From: CALAGJ01 sp964293305
Lineage (GTDB): Bacteria; Bacteroidota; Bacteroidia; Chitinophagales; Chitinophagaceae
Direction: 5' to 3'
Assembly: GCA_964293305.1 (NCBI GenBank)
Contig: CAXYYO010000012.1
Location: 18,590 to 82,589, forward strand
DNA length: 64,000 nucleotides
Shown in pieces: positions 16,273 through 25,195 of the stretch (the first letter of the stretch is position 1; the number at the start of each line of letters is the position of its first letter). Position numbers and translations under genes: made by a program. The notes beneath the pieces were generated by a model that saw only the letters and a program-made list of their open reading frames with translations, was not told the origin of the DNA and did not search any database.

Positions 16273-18651
16273 TTAATTCCTAATTGGTCTGCCGGAAGTA
16301 ATTACAGATTGAATTCTCTCTAAAGTTTTACGCTCACCACAAAGACTTAAAAAGTTTTCACGCTCCAAATCAAGCAGGTATTGTTCTGATACAAGTGTTG
16401 GCTCACTCAAATCTCCACCACACATTACATAAGCTAATTTTTTGGCAACCAATGCATCATGTTCTGTAGCATAGTTTGCTGATTTCATGGCATGAATGCC
16501 AGCATATAAAGCACCCAATGCACTACGGCCCAGTACTTTTATATCTGTGCGCTGTATGGGTTTGGTATATCCGGCAGCATGCATATCTAATACAGCATCT
16601 TTTGCAGAAGCAATACGCCTATTTTGGTTTACAATCACAGCATCTGCACCCTTACGGAGTATTCCCAAACTATATGCTTCCGCACCACTAGTAGCTACTT
16701 TTGCTGTTGCTATGTTTAAAAACCTATTTTTTAGGGTAATGGTTTCCGGTTCATCTGCATGCATTTCATCACTGGCCCTTAGTACAAATTCTTTTGTACC
16801 ACCACCACCGGGTATCACACCAATGCCAAGTTCTACAAGGCCAATATAGGTTTCGGCAGCAGCACAAATTTTATCTGCATGTAGGCTTATTTCACATCCA
16901 CCACCCAAGCACAAACCATGTGGTGCTACCACTACAGGTACAGATGAATACCTCACACGCATCATAGAATTCTGAAACATGCGAATAGCCAAATCCAATT
17001 CATCATATTCCTGCTCTATAGCAAACATAAATATCATACCCACATTTGCTCCAGCACTAAAGTTGGGTCCATCATTTGCTATTACGAGGCCTTTATATTT
17101 TTCTTCAGCAAGGCTTATTCCTTTCTGTAAACTTTCTAACACCTCACTGCCAATGCTATTCATTTTTGTATTCCACTGCAATCCAAGTACATCATCACCC
17201 AAATGATATACAGCTGCATTTCCATTCTTCCAAAGTATCTGATCTTTAAAATGATTCATTACAATAAATGCCTTTCCTCCAGGCATTTTTTTGTAAGCTT
17301 TTGTAGCAGGATCATAACATAATCTGGTATTGTTTTCAATTTTATAAAAACTATTTATACCCGAAGTAATCATTTCTTCAATCCATGGTGCTACTGTGTA
17401 GCCTGCAGCTTTCATAGCTTCGGTGGTTTTTTGTACACCAAGTACATCCCAACTTTCAAAAGCACCAATTTCCCAGCCAAAGCCGGCCATCATTGCATCA
17501 TCCACTCTATACACTTCATCGCTTATTTCAGGTATGCGGTGGGAGATATAAGAAAAAAGTGCGTAATGAAATTCTCTGTAAAAAGCACCTGCCTTATCGC
17601 CACCGGCGCATAATACTTTCAATCTTGCTTTTAGATCCTCAATTGGTTTTGCAGACTCTAAAGTGGCAAATTTTGTTTTTATGCGTGGCCCATATTCTAA
17701 AGTTTGTAAGTTGAGGGTGAGGATCTGCTTTTCACCAGCGTCATTCTTAGTCTTCTTAAAAAAGCCCTGTCCTGTTTTATCTCCCAACCAATTTTGAGAG
17801 ACCATTTTTTCCAACCATTCAGGTATGGTAAATATGTGTTTTGCTTCGTCCTTCGGACAATTATCAGCAACACCTTTTGCTACTTTAACTAATGTATCAA
17901 TACCTACCACATCTGCAGTGCGAAAAGTAGCAGATTTTGGTCTACCAATTACAGGGCCAGTGAGTGTATCTATTTCATCAATAGACAGACCCAGTTTTTC
18001 CATGCCATTAAAAATACTCATTATGCCAAATACTCCTATACGATTAGCTATAAAAGCGGGTGTATCTTTTGCATGAACTGTCGTTTTCCCTAAATATAAA
18101 TCGCCATACTCCATCAGAAAATCAACTACTGAAGGGTCTGTTTCTATAATGGGGATTATTTCTAATAATCGTAAATATCTTGGCGGATTAAAAAAGTGTG
18201 TACCGCAAAAATGTTTCTTAAAATCCTCAGACCTTCCTGTAGCCAACATATTGATAGGAATGCCCGATGTGTTTGACGTTATAAGTGTGCCCGGTTTACG
18301 ATATTTTTCTACTTTTTCAAAAACTTGTTGTTTTATATCTAAGCGCTCCACAACTACTTCTATAATCCAGTCGTAGTGGGCTATGTCTTTCATATTGTCA
18401 TCAAAATTGCCTGTGGCAATACGCTTTATCACATTACTGTCATAAACAGGGGATGGATTGGATTTAATGGCTGCCGCCAATGCATCATTTACGATTTTAT
18501 TTTTTACAGCAAGGGGGGCATCTGCAGGGGTATCTTTAGGTACAATATCCAACAACAGCACTTGCACACCCACACCAGCAAAATGACAGGCAATACGACT
18601 GCCCATTACACCACTACCCAATACAGCTACTTTACGAATTGATCTTTTCAT
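16273..18651 (-). CDS. 3-hydroxyacyl-CoA dehydrogenase / enoyl-CoA hydratase fusion (FadN/FadB type)
   Basis: A 792-residue fatty-acid beta-oxidation enzyme. The N-terminal half is an NAD-dependent 3-hydroxyacyl-CoA dehydrogenase with the Rossmann motif LGSGVMGS (11-18), T-S-N-T-S-G-I-P and HFFNPPRYLRLLE. The C-terminal part (about 480-700) is a crotonase domain with F-S-A-G-A-N-V-G-M and the oxyanion-hole helix GLCLGGGCEISLH, then G-V-I-P-G-G-G-G. The domain order (dehydrogenase first) fits FadN of Bacillus rather than FadB of E. coli. A thiolase gene, its usual partner, is not adjacent. It stands alone, with a perfect -7 element upstream and a hairpin downstream. Confidence 0.92.
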   Translation of the reverse strand: MKRSIRKVAVLGSGVMGSRIACHFAGVGVQVLLLDIVPKDTPADAPLAVKNKIVNDALAAAIKSNPSPVYDSNVIKRIATGNFDDNMKDIAHYDWIIEVVVERLDIKQQVFEKVEKYRKPGTLITSNTSGIPINMLATGRSEDFKKHFCGTHFFNPPRYLRLLEIIPIIETDPSVVDFLMEYGDLYLGKTTVHAKDTPAFIANRIGVFGIMSIFNGMEKLGLSIDEIDTLTGPVIGRPKSATFRTADVVGIDTLVKVAKGVADNCPKDEAKHIFTIPEWLEKMVSQNWLGDKTGQGFFKKTKNDAGEKQILTLNLQTLEYGPRIKTKFATLESAKPIEDLKARLKVLCAGGDKAGAFYREFHYALFSYISHRIPEISDEVYRVDDAMMAGFGWEIGAFESWDVLGVQKTTEAMKAAGYTVAPWIEEMITSGINSFYKIENNTRLCYDPATKAYKKMPGGKAFIVMNHFKDQILWKNGNAAVYHLGDDVLGLQWNTKMNSIGSEVLESLQKGISLAEEKYKGLVIANDGPNFSAGANVGMIFMFAIEQEYDELDLAIRMFQNSMMRVRYSSVPVVVAPHGLCLGGGCEISLHADKICAAAETYIGLVELGIGVIPGGGGTKEFVLRASDEMHADEPETITLKNRFLNIATAKVATSGAEAYSLGILRKGADAVIVNQNRRIASAKDAVLDMHAAGYTKPIQRTDIKVLGRSALGALYAGIHAMKSANYATEHDALVAKKLAYVMCGGDLSEPTLVSEQYLLDLERENFLSLCGERKTLERIQSVITSGRPIRN

Positions 18652-18668
18652 AATATTTTGAAGTGGGC

Positions 18669-18676
18669 CAAAACTA
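18669..18676 (-). promoter_or_regulatory. -7 promoter element of the beta-oxidation gene
   Basis: The minus strand reads TAGTTTTG, an exact TAnnTTTG match 17 bases before the ATG, with a TTG 21 bases further upstream that may serve as the -33 element. Confidence 0.6.
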
Positions 18677-18779
18677 CAGAAAAAATAGTTAGCTAAGCAA
18701 CTAATTTTGGAATTTAGATCATGAACTAACCATCATTTTTGATATCAAAATCTGATTCGAAAAGAATCTATAATGGCTA

Positions 18780-19442
18780 TTATGATTTTTGTTTTGCAGT
18801 AGCTTTTTTTGTATTTTTATAATAGACACAAATATGCTGGAGTGCACAGTTATGGCATGACGGACTGCGTGCAGTGCAAGTATATCTACCATGCAGAATA
18901 AGCCAGTGATGGGCTTTATGAATAAGATCTTTGGGAAAGTTTTTAACCAACTGTTTTTCAGTAGCTAGTGGTGTTTTTGCATTTACGGTAAGACCTAATC
19001 TTGCAGATACTCTAAATACATGTGTATCCACTGCCATATTGGGTTGTGCATCTATAACGGAGGTAATCACATTCGCAGTTTTACGCCCCACACCGGGTAG
19101 CCTTATTAGCTCATCGACTGTCATGGGCACCATTCCATTAAACTGATTGACGAGCATTTCAGCCATGCCTTTGAGGTGTTTGGCTTTATTGTTTGGATAA
19201 GAAATACTTTTAATGAGTACGAAGATATCAGGAATAGTAGCCATGCTCAGGGTAAGCGCATCTGGATAAACCTTGAAAATAGACGGCGTAGTCATATTGA
19301 CCCGTTTATCTGTGCACTGTGCAGATAGAATGACTGCAACCAAGAGTTGAAAAGGACTATCATAAATAAGTTCTGTTTCTGCATTTGGGCTGTGGGTTAG
19401 AAAATAGTCAGTAACTGTTTGGTATTTCTGCTTCCTTGTCAT
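18780..19442 (-). CDS. nth: Endonuclease III
   Basis: The 220-residue base-excision-repair DNA glycosylase/AP lyase removes oxidised pyrimidines. The helix-hairpin-helix LPGVGRKTANV carries the catalytic Lys121, and VDTHVFRVS carries the catalytic Asp139. The 4Fe-4S cluster ligands are all present as C189-x6-C196-x2-C199-x5-C205. Length is normal. It is monocistronic, with a TATATTCG element (one mismatch from TAnnTTTG) just upstream of the ATG. Confidence 0.96.
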   Translation of the reverse strand: MTRKQKYQTVTDYFLTHSPNAETELIYDSPFQLLVAVILSAQCTDKRVNMTTPSIFKVYPDALTLSMATIPDIFVLIKSISYPNNKAKHLKGMAEMLVNQFNGMVPMTVDELIRLPGVGRKTANVITSVIDAQPNMAVDTHVFRVSARLGLTVNAKTPLATEKQLVKNFPKDLIHKAHHWLILHGRYTCTARSPSCHNCALQHICVYYKNTKKATAKQKS

Positions 19443-19541
19443 GTATGGAGCGAATATATAGGGAAGCTATAATAAGTTTTCTGTAATAAGGATCGAAACA
19501 AACAAAAATTGGCTGGTGCGTACCAACCAACTCTTATTGAA

Positions 19542-19769
19542 TTAAACTGTTTGAAGCTGATGAGCAGTAGCAAAAATGCGCTCCAAAACGGCCGAAGCCG
19601 GCACCACTAATGGCATTTTATAGAGCCGATTTTGTACTTCCTTCAGTGTTGTCAGTTTTTCACGCAGTGCCCAATTTACCTGCAATTCGGCTTCTAAGGC
19701 CGGGACTAATTCCGGTTCTAACTCATTGTACAAATATTGCACTAATGCCTCTGTAGTAAAATCTTGCAT
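19542..19769 (-). CDS. Small conserved hypothetical protein (anti-sigma-like N-terminus)
   Basis: A 75-residue helical protein: F-T-T-E-A-L-V-Q-Y-L-Y-N-E-L-E-P-E followed by A-L-E-A-E-L-Q-V-N-W-A-L-R-E-K-L. The layout resembles the first helices of small anti-sigma-factor domains, but zinc-binding His/Cys residues are absent. I recall this type of short protein from Chitinophagaceae genomes but cannot name a function. It sits alone between nth and divIC on the same strand, about 100 bases from each. Confidence 0.6.
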   Translation of the reverse strand: MQDFTTEALVQYLYNELEPELVPALEAELQVNWALREKLTTLKEVQNRLYKMPLVVPASAVLERIFATAHQLQTV

Positions 19770-19882
19770 AAAATTTATTTTAAATTACTACGATTTCCCC
19801 TGGATTTTTTTGGATTCAGACTTTTTTAAAAAGCCTGCTATAAAACTCTAATTGAGCGTAAATATTGTGTACAAAGGGTTCT

Positions 19883-20200
19883 TTATTTTGTAACAGCCAA
19901 ACTGATAGGCTCAGATATTAAAAAAATATCCTCATTATCCTTTTTCATGAAAAAATGTTCTCTAGCGTATTTTTCAATAGTTGCGGCATTGTTTTGAAGA
20001 TCCCCAAGGTCTTTTTTCGTTTGCGCTATGGCATCTTCAAAATGCTTTTCACTGGTTTGTAGAGTTTGTAATTCCGTCTGTCTTTCTTGCTGGTTGATAA
20101 GGTTGTTTTTATCCAAAAAAATAGTCCACACACCAAAGATGATAGTACTAATGGTGTATTTATTTTTTAGTATGGATAGATATGGAAGATATTTTTTCAT
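19883..20200 (-). CDS. FtsB/DivIC family septum formation initiator
   Basis: A 105-residue bitopic division protein: a short basic cytoplasmic start, one membrane segment (about 15-33, Y-T-I-S-T-I-I-F-G-V-W-T-I-F-L), then a coiled coil (about 35-80) and the family ending I-E-K-Y-A-R-E-H-F-F-M-K-K-D-N-E-D-I-F. DivIC/FtsB stabilises the FtsQ-FtsL complex at the septum. It is monocistronic; in many relatives it lies next to enolase, which is absent here. The promoter lies in an inverted repeat about 60 bases upstream. Confidence 0.88.
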   Translation of the reverse strand: MKKYLPYLSILKNKYTISTIIFGVWTIFLDKNNLINQQERQTELQTLQTSEKHFEDAIAQTKKDLGDLQNNAATIEKYAREHFFMKKDNEDIFLISEPISLAVTK

Positions 20201-20583
20201 TCTACAATAGATATAAAGATAAAAGGATTTATTAGCTGTAGTGACTGCAATGTTTTTTGTGCAAAAATATTATGAACAGTTATCTATTTTGCACAATGAA
20301 GATTTAAGTTCTAAGCAGTGCATCATTTTTAAAAAAAAATTGGATGACGAGTGGAAATAATTATTGAATACTATTTTTAATAGACAGATATATTCCATTT
20401 ATATCTAATCTTTATTTATTTTGATTACACTAAATTATATCTGTTAGTATACATACAATTATATGCTGTAAAATATTTCAGTACCTATTTTTACATAAAA
20501 AAATATCCACGGGATATCTATTGTAGTTAATGTCCTAAGGGCATAAAATTTTTACAACATATTTAAAAATAATCAAGAATAAC
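20201..20583. other. Divergent intergenic region between divIC and a thioesterase gene
   Basis: 383 AT-rich bases. A 10-bp inverted repeat TTGTGCAAAA / TTTTGCACAA occupies 20257-20266 and 20287-20296. Within it the minus strand has a perfect -7 element for divIC. A second small palindrome, ATATCC-ACG-GGATAT, lies at 20503-20517. No open frame or structured RNA is apparent. Confidence 0.6.
20262..20269 (-). promoter_or_regulatory. -7 promoter element of divIC
   Basis: The minus strand reads TATTTTTG followed by CAC, an exact TAnnTTTG match about 62 bases before the divIC ATG. Confidence 0.5.
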
Positions 20584-21021
20584 ATGTCAATCTGGTTTCA
20601 GCCAAAAATTAATCTTTCACAAATCAATCTACTAAATCAATCCACAATGGGTGAGCATTTGGGCATGCAGTTCACTTCTATTGGCGATGATTTTATATGT
20701 GGAACCATGCCTGTAGATCATAGAACACAACAACCTTATGGTATTTTGCATGGTGGGGCATCTGTGGCTCTTGCAGAAACATTAGGCAGTGTAGCATCTG
20801 CATTAGTTGTAGATACCAATCGCTTTTTATGTGTAGGACTAGAAATTAATGCAAATCATATTAAATCGGTAAGAAAGGGACTGGTAACCGGAACTTGCAT
20901 GCCTATACATATTGGTAAATCCACCCATGTTTGGGATATTCGTATTTGCGATGAAGATCAAAAACTGGTATGCATCAGTAGGCTCACCGTTGCAATATTG
21001 GCAAAACAAAAAGATCAATAA
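20584..21021 (+). CDS. Hotdog-fold acyl-CoA thioesterase (PaaI/YbdB-MenI type)
   Basis: A 145-residue single-domain hotdog thioesterase. It has the family sequence Q-P-Y-G-I-L-H-G-G-A-S-V-A-L-A-E-T-L-G-S (about 52-71), with the HGG loop and the catalytic acidic residue on the following helix. It also has the strand G-L-E-I-N-A-N-H and the end strand V-C-I-S-R-L-T-V-A-I-L. These features fit the YbdB/MenI group, which hydrolyses aromatic acyl-CoA such as 1,4-dihydroxy-2-naphthoyl-CoA. The menaquinone genes are not nearby, so the exact substrate is open. Confidence 0.85.
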   Translation: MSIWFQPKINLSQINLLNQSTMGEHLGMQFTSIGDDFICGTMPVDHRTQQPYGILHGGASVALAETLGSVASALVVDTNRFLCVGLEINANHIKSVRKGLVTGTCMPIHIGKSTHVWDIRICDEDQKLVCISRLTVAILAKQKDQ

Positions 21022-21078
21022 ATAGAAAAAGAATAATAGTTATTACATCAGCGGTGCATTGGAATTGATATATCCTTC

Positions 21079-21086
21079 TTCCTTTG
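21079..21086 (+). promoter_or_regulatory. Likely -7 element of the DUF2911 gene
   Basis: TTCCTTTG, one mismatch from TAnnTTTG, 15 bases before the ATG at 21102. Confidence 0.4.
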
Positions 21087-21101
21087 TAAAAAAATTATAA
21101 A

Positions 21102-22214
21102 ATGAAATGTAAACTATTTATCTGCATCCTATGCTACATTAGTTTTTCAACACATTCTATGAGCCAAGCGCTTCGAGTACCGCAAGCTGTAAATAATGCT
21201 TCTAGTGTGGGGTGCAGGGTGGGGGTTACTCATATAAATGTGGACTATAGTGCTCCGGGTGTAAAAGGCAGGGAAGGAAAAATTTATGGCACCGATGTGG
21301 TACCTTATGGATTTACTGTACTTGGCTTTGGTTCTTCATCGCCTTCTCCATGGCGTGCAGGTGCTGATGAATGCACTGTAATGTCTTTTTCAACGGATGT
21401 AACCATTAATGGAAAAAAATTGCCAGCAGGTCAATACGCATTTTTTATAGCAGTACAAGCAGATAGCAGCACCCTTATTTTTAATAAAAACACAGAGGAA
21501 TGGGGAAGTTATTTTTATAGAAAAGAGTTGGATGTGCTACATGTAGCCACTGTGCAGGAAAAAAATTTACCTGTGTTGCAAGAAAGATTGATATATCAGT
21601 TTTCAAACCAAACGGATCATTCGGTTGACTTACATTTAGCGTGGGAGAAATGGAGTTTCCCAATACATATTGAGGTTGATTTAAAAGCAACAGTACTAGA
21701 AGATATTCGCAGTCAAATGAGTGGAGTACTTGGATTTGATCCACCCAGCTTAGAGGCAGCCGCTCAGTGGTGTGTATTCAATGATATAAATTATGATGAA
21801 GCATTAAACTGGATTAATTCTGCAACAGATCCACAATTGGGAGGTCGTACTACTTTTATTTCACTCTCTGTAAAAAGCCAAATTTTAAAAAAATTAGGAA
21901 GAGCAAATGAAGCTGCTACCATGATGAATCAAGCTGTTGATATTGCTACCGCAAATGAGTTGCATGGTTATGGCAGGCAATTAATCAATGAAAAGAATCT
22001 ACCAGAAGCCCTAGCTATTTTTCAAAAAAATTATGATAAAAATAAAGGTGCATGGCCTACTAATGCAGGCATGATGCGCATTTATTCTGCTATGGGCGAT
22101 TATTCAAAAGCATTGCAATTTGCAAAAGCTGCTTTACCACAAGCACCCAATGAACAAATAAAAAAGATACTGGAAAATGCTATCCAAACATTGAGTGATG
22201 GAAAGCCATTGTAG
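21102..22214 (+). CDS. Secreted DUF2911 domain protein with C-terminal TPR-like repeats
   Basis: A 370-residue exported protein with a signal peptide ending near S-M-S-Q (about residue 22). Residues about 25-195 are DUF2911, recognisable by V-D-Y-S-A-P-G-V-K-G-R-E-G-K-I-Y-G, P-W-R-A-G-A-D-E and L-P-A-G-Q-Y-A-F-F. The remainder is helical with TPR-like units (N-E-A-A-T-M-M-N-Q-A-V-D-I-A, L-P-E-A-L-A-I-F-Q-K-N-Y-D-K-N, Y-S-K-A-L-Q-F-A-K-A-A-L). The domain's role is unknown. It ends at a strong bidirectional terminator shared with the convergent metalloprotease gene. Confidence 0.87.
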   Translation: MKCKLFICILCYISFSTHSMSQALRVPQAVNNASSVGCRVGVTHINVDYSAPGVKGREGKIYGTDVVPYGFTVLGFGSSSPSPWRAGADECTVMSFSTDVTINGKKLPAGQYAFFIAVQADSSTLIFNKNTEEWGSYFYRKELDVLHVATVQEKNLPVLQERLIYQFSNQTDHSVDLHLAWEKWSFPIHIEVDLKATVLEDIRSQMSGVLGFDPPSLEAAAQWCVFNDINYDEALNWINSATDPQLGGRTTFISLSVKSQILKKLGRANEAATMMNQAVDIATANELHGYGRQLINEKNLPEALAIFQKNYDKNKGAWPTNAGMMRIYSAMGDYSKALQFAKAALPQAPNEQIKKILENAIQTLSDGKPL

Positions 22215-22345
22215 CTGGTATGATATTCATATTTTGAAAAAGATTTTATTGGAAAACTTTATTTTATGCGAAAGGCTTGCATAAAAAATAAAAGCAAATT
22301 TTCTGACATACTTACATGTTGAAATTTGCAAAAAAATCATTACAA

Positions 22346-22382
22346 AAAAGAGGCTGTTCCATTTTTAGGAACAGCCTCTTTT
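22346..22382. terminator. Bidirectional intrinsic terminator
   Basis: A perfect 15-bp stem (22346-22360 with 22368-22382, core AGGCTGTTCC/GGAACAGCCT) and 7-base loop, with A-rich left and T-rich right flanks. It lies between the convergent DUF2911 and metalloprotease genes and should serve both. Confidence 0.85.
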
Positions 22383-22405
22383 AATTGATAGGTTTTATAC
22401 AGAAT

Positions 22406-25135
22406 TTACTCCTTTATAAAAGTGGCATTGCCTATCTTAATACCTTCTTTTGTAAATAGGATAATATTATACACTCCTGCTGACAAAGATGTTATAGAAA
22501 CCTTATTGGCACCTGCAGCCAACAACTCCTGTTTTACCATATTACCTTGTGCATTGTAGATGTGTAGCATACTTTCGTTACTCAACTGCTTGGCCTCAAT
22601 TTTAATATAATCTTTTGCAGGATTTGGAGACACCTGTATGCCCGTTATTGTCTGACTATTATTTCTAGATGCCGTGCCAAGTTGCACTTTCAAAGTATAG
22701 CAACTACTTGCATTATTTGCATTATTATATCCATAAACTTTTACATAATAAGTGCCTGCTGTAGCTGTATAGCTAATACTTTCAGAGGTGGTGCCTCCTT
22801 TTTGTGATGTAGCCACTTGCGTTTGTGCACTGTTATACAAACGAATATCATAATCTGCGGGAAGTGTAGTCAATGAAACTGTGATAGTACCACCGTTTGT
22901 TATAATAAATTTGTAATAATCATTGTCTCCACTTGGGTTTAATAATCCTTTTACATCTGTATTGAAAGGAATACTTACTGCTGCGCCAAATGATTCATTG
23001 TTATTATCATAACTGCTTTGACATCCGGTAGCTGTTGAAGCACCTACATTCAGGGTATAGCAACTTGTACTATTAGCTCCATTATAACCAAAAATTTGTA
23101 AGTAATATGTACCAGCAGCAGTATTTGTATTACTAATTGTTTCGGTGCTTGTACTCCCAAGCTCACTGCGCTTTATTTCTGTACCTGCCGAATTGTAAAA
23201 TATGATATCATAATCTGCAGGTAATGTGCTAAGTGTGATGGTTAAATTGCTTGTAGCACTTAATGTGAACTTATACCAGTCTTTATCTGTACCGGTATTG
23301 ATGGCACCTGAAATGTTTGTATTGGTAGCTACAGTAGCTGCTGCTGCTAAACTTTCATTTGGCTCATTTGCTGTTGTACAACCACCACTTACAGAAGATG
23401 TGGTAAACTGGGCACTGCTATAAGCACTACTAGAACTGCTACAGTTTGTTTTTACCCTCCAGTCATAAGTTGTGGAAGCCGAAAGGCCAGATATAGCCTG
23501 ACTTGTAGCCGTAGTAGCGCTAGCAGCTGTAGTCCATGAGGATGCAGCAGTGGTTTTATATTCTAAGGTATAGTTGGTTGCTCCACTTACTGCAGACCAC
23601 AAAACGGTAGCACCAGATGTAGTAATGGATGAACTGCTTAACCCAGTTGGTGCATTGCAAGTAGCACCTCCACTACTAATTGTAAAGTTTACATTGCTTA
23701 TGTCAAAGAAAATATTTCCAACTGCCTCTACTTTTATACGACATTGAGTACTGCTTATAGACGGTACTGTAATGCTTTGGCTACCATCATTTGGAGTAGA
23801 TGCTAAAAGTACAGTAGAGAAATTACTGCCACCATCTGTTGATAAACTGATTTTAACATTGGCACAGTTTACCGGAGATCCATTACTACCACCTAAATTC
23901 CAACTTACTGTTTGTGTACTACCTTGGCTCCATGTAACCGCCGTATTTGGTGCAGATACGCTAAATGGACCCGTTGTAGATGATACTGTTACCAACATAT
24001 TATCATTTGCATTTTGACCACCACCAGCTCTATTATCCCTTACGGTCATTCTAAAATTTAGAGTACGAGCCACAGAGGGTAAGGCTTCCCAAGTATTTGT
24101 GAGATTGCCTGCCAGAATAGTAGATAGAGATGGGAATGTTCTGGATGATGATGTGGTTGGATTAAAGGACCTAAAAACTGGCCCTTTTGTACTGGTAGCT
24201 GACGGAAAAGTATTTGCTCCACTTGCATAATTATCATATTGCTCCCAGCAAAATGTGAGTGCATCACCATTAGCATCTGTAGCACTACCAGTTAAAACGA
24301 ATGGTGTGGATTTAGGAATGGTATAGTCAGCTCCAGCATTTGCCGTAGGCACATTATTTCCTGTATTCGTTTGCACCGCACAATTTCCTGAAGTTGACTT
24401 TATATAGTCGGTCACTTGTTCTATACTTTTAGCATGAAAATAGGGATCGCTATGTGGCTGCACATCTGTACTTCCTGTAATGCCTGCATATCCCATAATA
24501 GTACTTCCACTGCCAGGTTCCATATTTGCACCAGCACTTTCAGTTTGGAAAGTAAATGTATGGTTGGCACCAAACTGGTGGCCCATTTCATGCGTCCAAT
24601 AATCAATAACTAATGGATCTCCTGTGGCATCTGTATGTGCAGTAAAGGCACTACCCTTTTGGCCTGCCTTGCAAACGCATCCTATACAACCGGCATTACC
24701 ATTATTGCCAGATGCAGCAGCAACCCCGGCCAGAAGGTGGCCTATATCATAGTTGGAGCTGCCTATTACATTGTCAATGGTGGTTTGTGTTTTACTGTTC
24801 CATTGGCTACTGCTTGTCCATGGATCTGTAGCAGCATTGAGATAAATGATTTGATCATTATTACTTACTAAAACCAAGCGCACACTAAAGTCTTTTTCGT
24901 AAACAGTATTTGCTCTTGTTACGTTGGTATTTAAATTGGCTAATACCTTAGAAATTCTTTGTGCATCAGAAGTTTCAGTACCATTTAAACATTTTTGAGA
25001 ATACTCTCCATTTACGGTGCATGCTAAGCGGTAAGTGCGGAGCTTACCATCATCTGCACCTCTAAGTGTTGACTCCATTCCGTTTTGAACTGCTTGATTG
25101 ATTATTTCACCCACACCACATGAAAAACTATTCAA
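22406..25135 (-). CDS. Catalytic and C-terminal part of a reprolysin-like metalloprotease with T9SS sorting domain
   Basis: 909 residues from a TTG; the frame is open 20 codons further up to the amber codon. The zinc motif H-E-M-G-H-Q-F-G-A-N-H has ligands His182, 186, 192 and catalytic Glu183, with the Met-turn at Met214 (S-T-I-M-G-Y), as in metzincins of the M12 group. Next come an Ig-like segment (A-N-A-G-A-D-Y-T-I-P to about 370), another beta sandwich (about 375-475), a fibronectin type III domain (C-N-A-P-T-G-L, about 480-570), two PPC domains (about 575-685 and 690-805) and a type IX secretion sorting domain (V-S-P-N-P-A-K-D to the end). It would act outside the cell. Translation from the internal TTG alone is doubtful; see the interrupted-gene entry. 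Confidence 0.8.
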   Translation of the reverse strand: MNSFSCGVGEIINQAVQNGMESTLRGADDGKLRTYRLACTVNGEYSQKCLNGTETSDAQRISKVLANLNTNVTRANTVYEKDFSVRLVLVSNNDQIIYLNAATDPWTSSSQWNSKTQTTIDNVIGSSNYDIGHLLAGVAAASGNNGNAGCIGCVCKAGQKGSAFTAHTDATGDPLVIDYWTHEMGHQFGANHTFTFQTESAGANMEPGSGSTIMGYAGITGSTDVQPHSDPYFHAKSIEQVTDYIKSTSGNCAVQTNTGNNVPTANAGADYTIPKSTPFVLTGSATDANGDALTFCWEQYDNYASGANTFPSATSTKGPVFRSFNPTTSSSRTFPSLSTILAGNLTNTWEALPSVARTLNFRMTVRDNRAGGGQNANDNMLVTVSSTTGPFSVSAPNTAVTWSQGSTQTVSWNLGGSNGSPVNCANVKISLSTDGGSNFSTVLLASTPNDGSQSITVPSISSTQCRIKVEAVGNIFFDISNVNFTISSGGATCNAPTGLSSSSITTSGATVLWSAVSGATNYTLEYKTTAASSWTTAASATTATSQAISGLSASTTYDWRVKTNCSSSSSAYSSAQFTTSSVSGGCTTANEPNESLAAAATVATNTNISGAINTGTDKDWYKFTLSATSNLTITLSTLPADYDIIFYNSAGTEIKRSELGSTSTETISNTNTAAGTYYLQIFGYNGANSTSCYTLNVGASTATGCQSSYDNNNESFGAAVSIPFNTDVKGLLNPSGDNDYYKFIITNGGTITVSLTTLPADYDIRLYNSAQTQVATSQKGGTTSESISYTATAGTYYVKVYGYNNANNASSCYTLKVQLGTASRNNSQTITGIQVSPNPAKDYIKIEAKQLSNESMLHIYNAQGNMVKQELLAAGANKVSITSLSAGVYNIILFTKEGIKIGNATFIKE

Positions 25136-25195
25136 GTTTTTGATACTACTTTTTGAAAAAACTGCACATGTATTTTCATTAATTGCATTGATATA

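Noticed and set aside
16496..16849. 117-codon plus-strand frame
   Set aside because: It lies wholly inside the well-supported beta-oxidation gene on the other strand and shows no family features.
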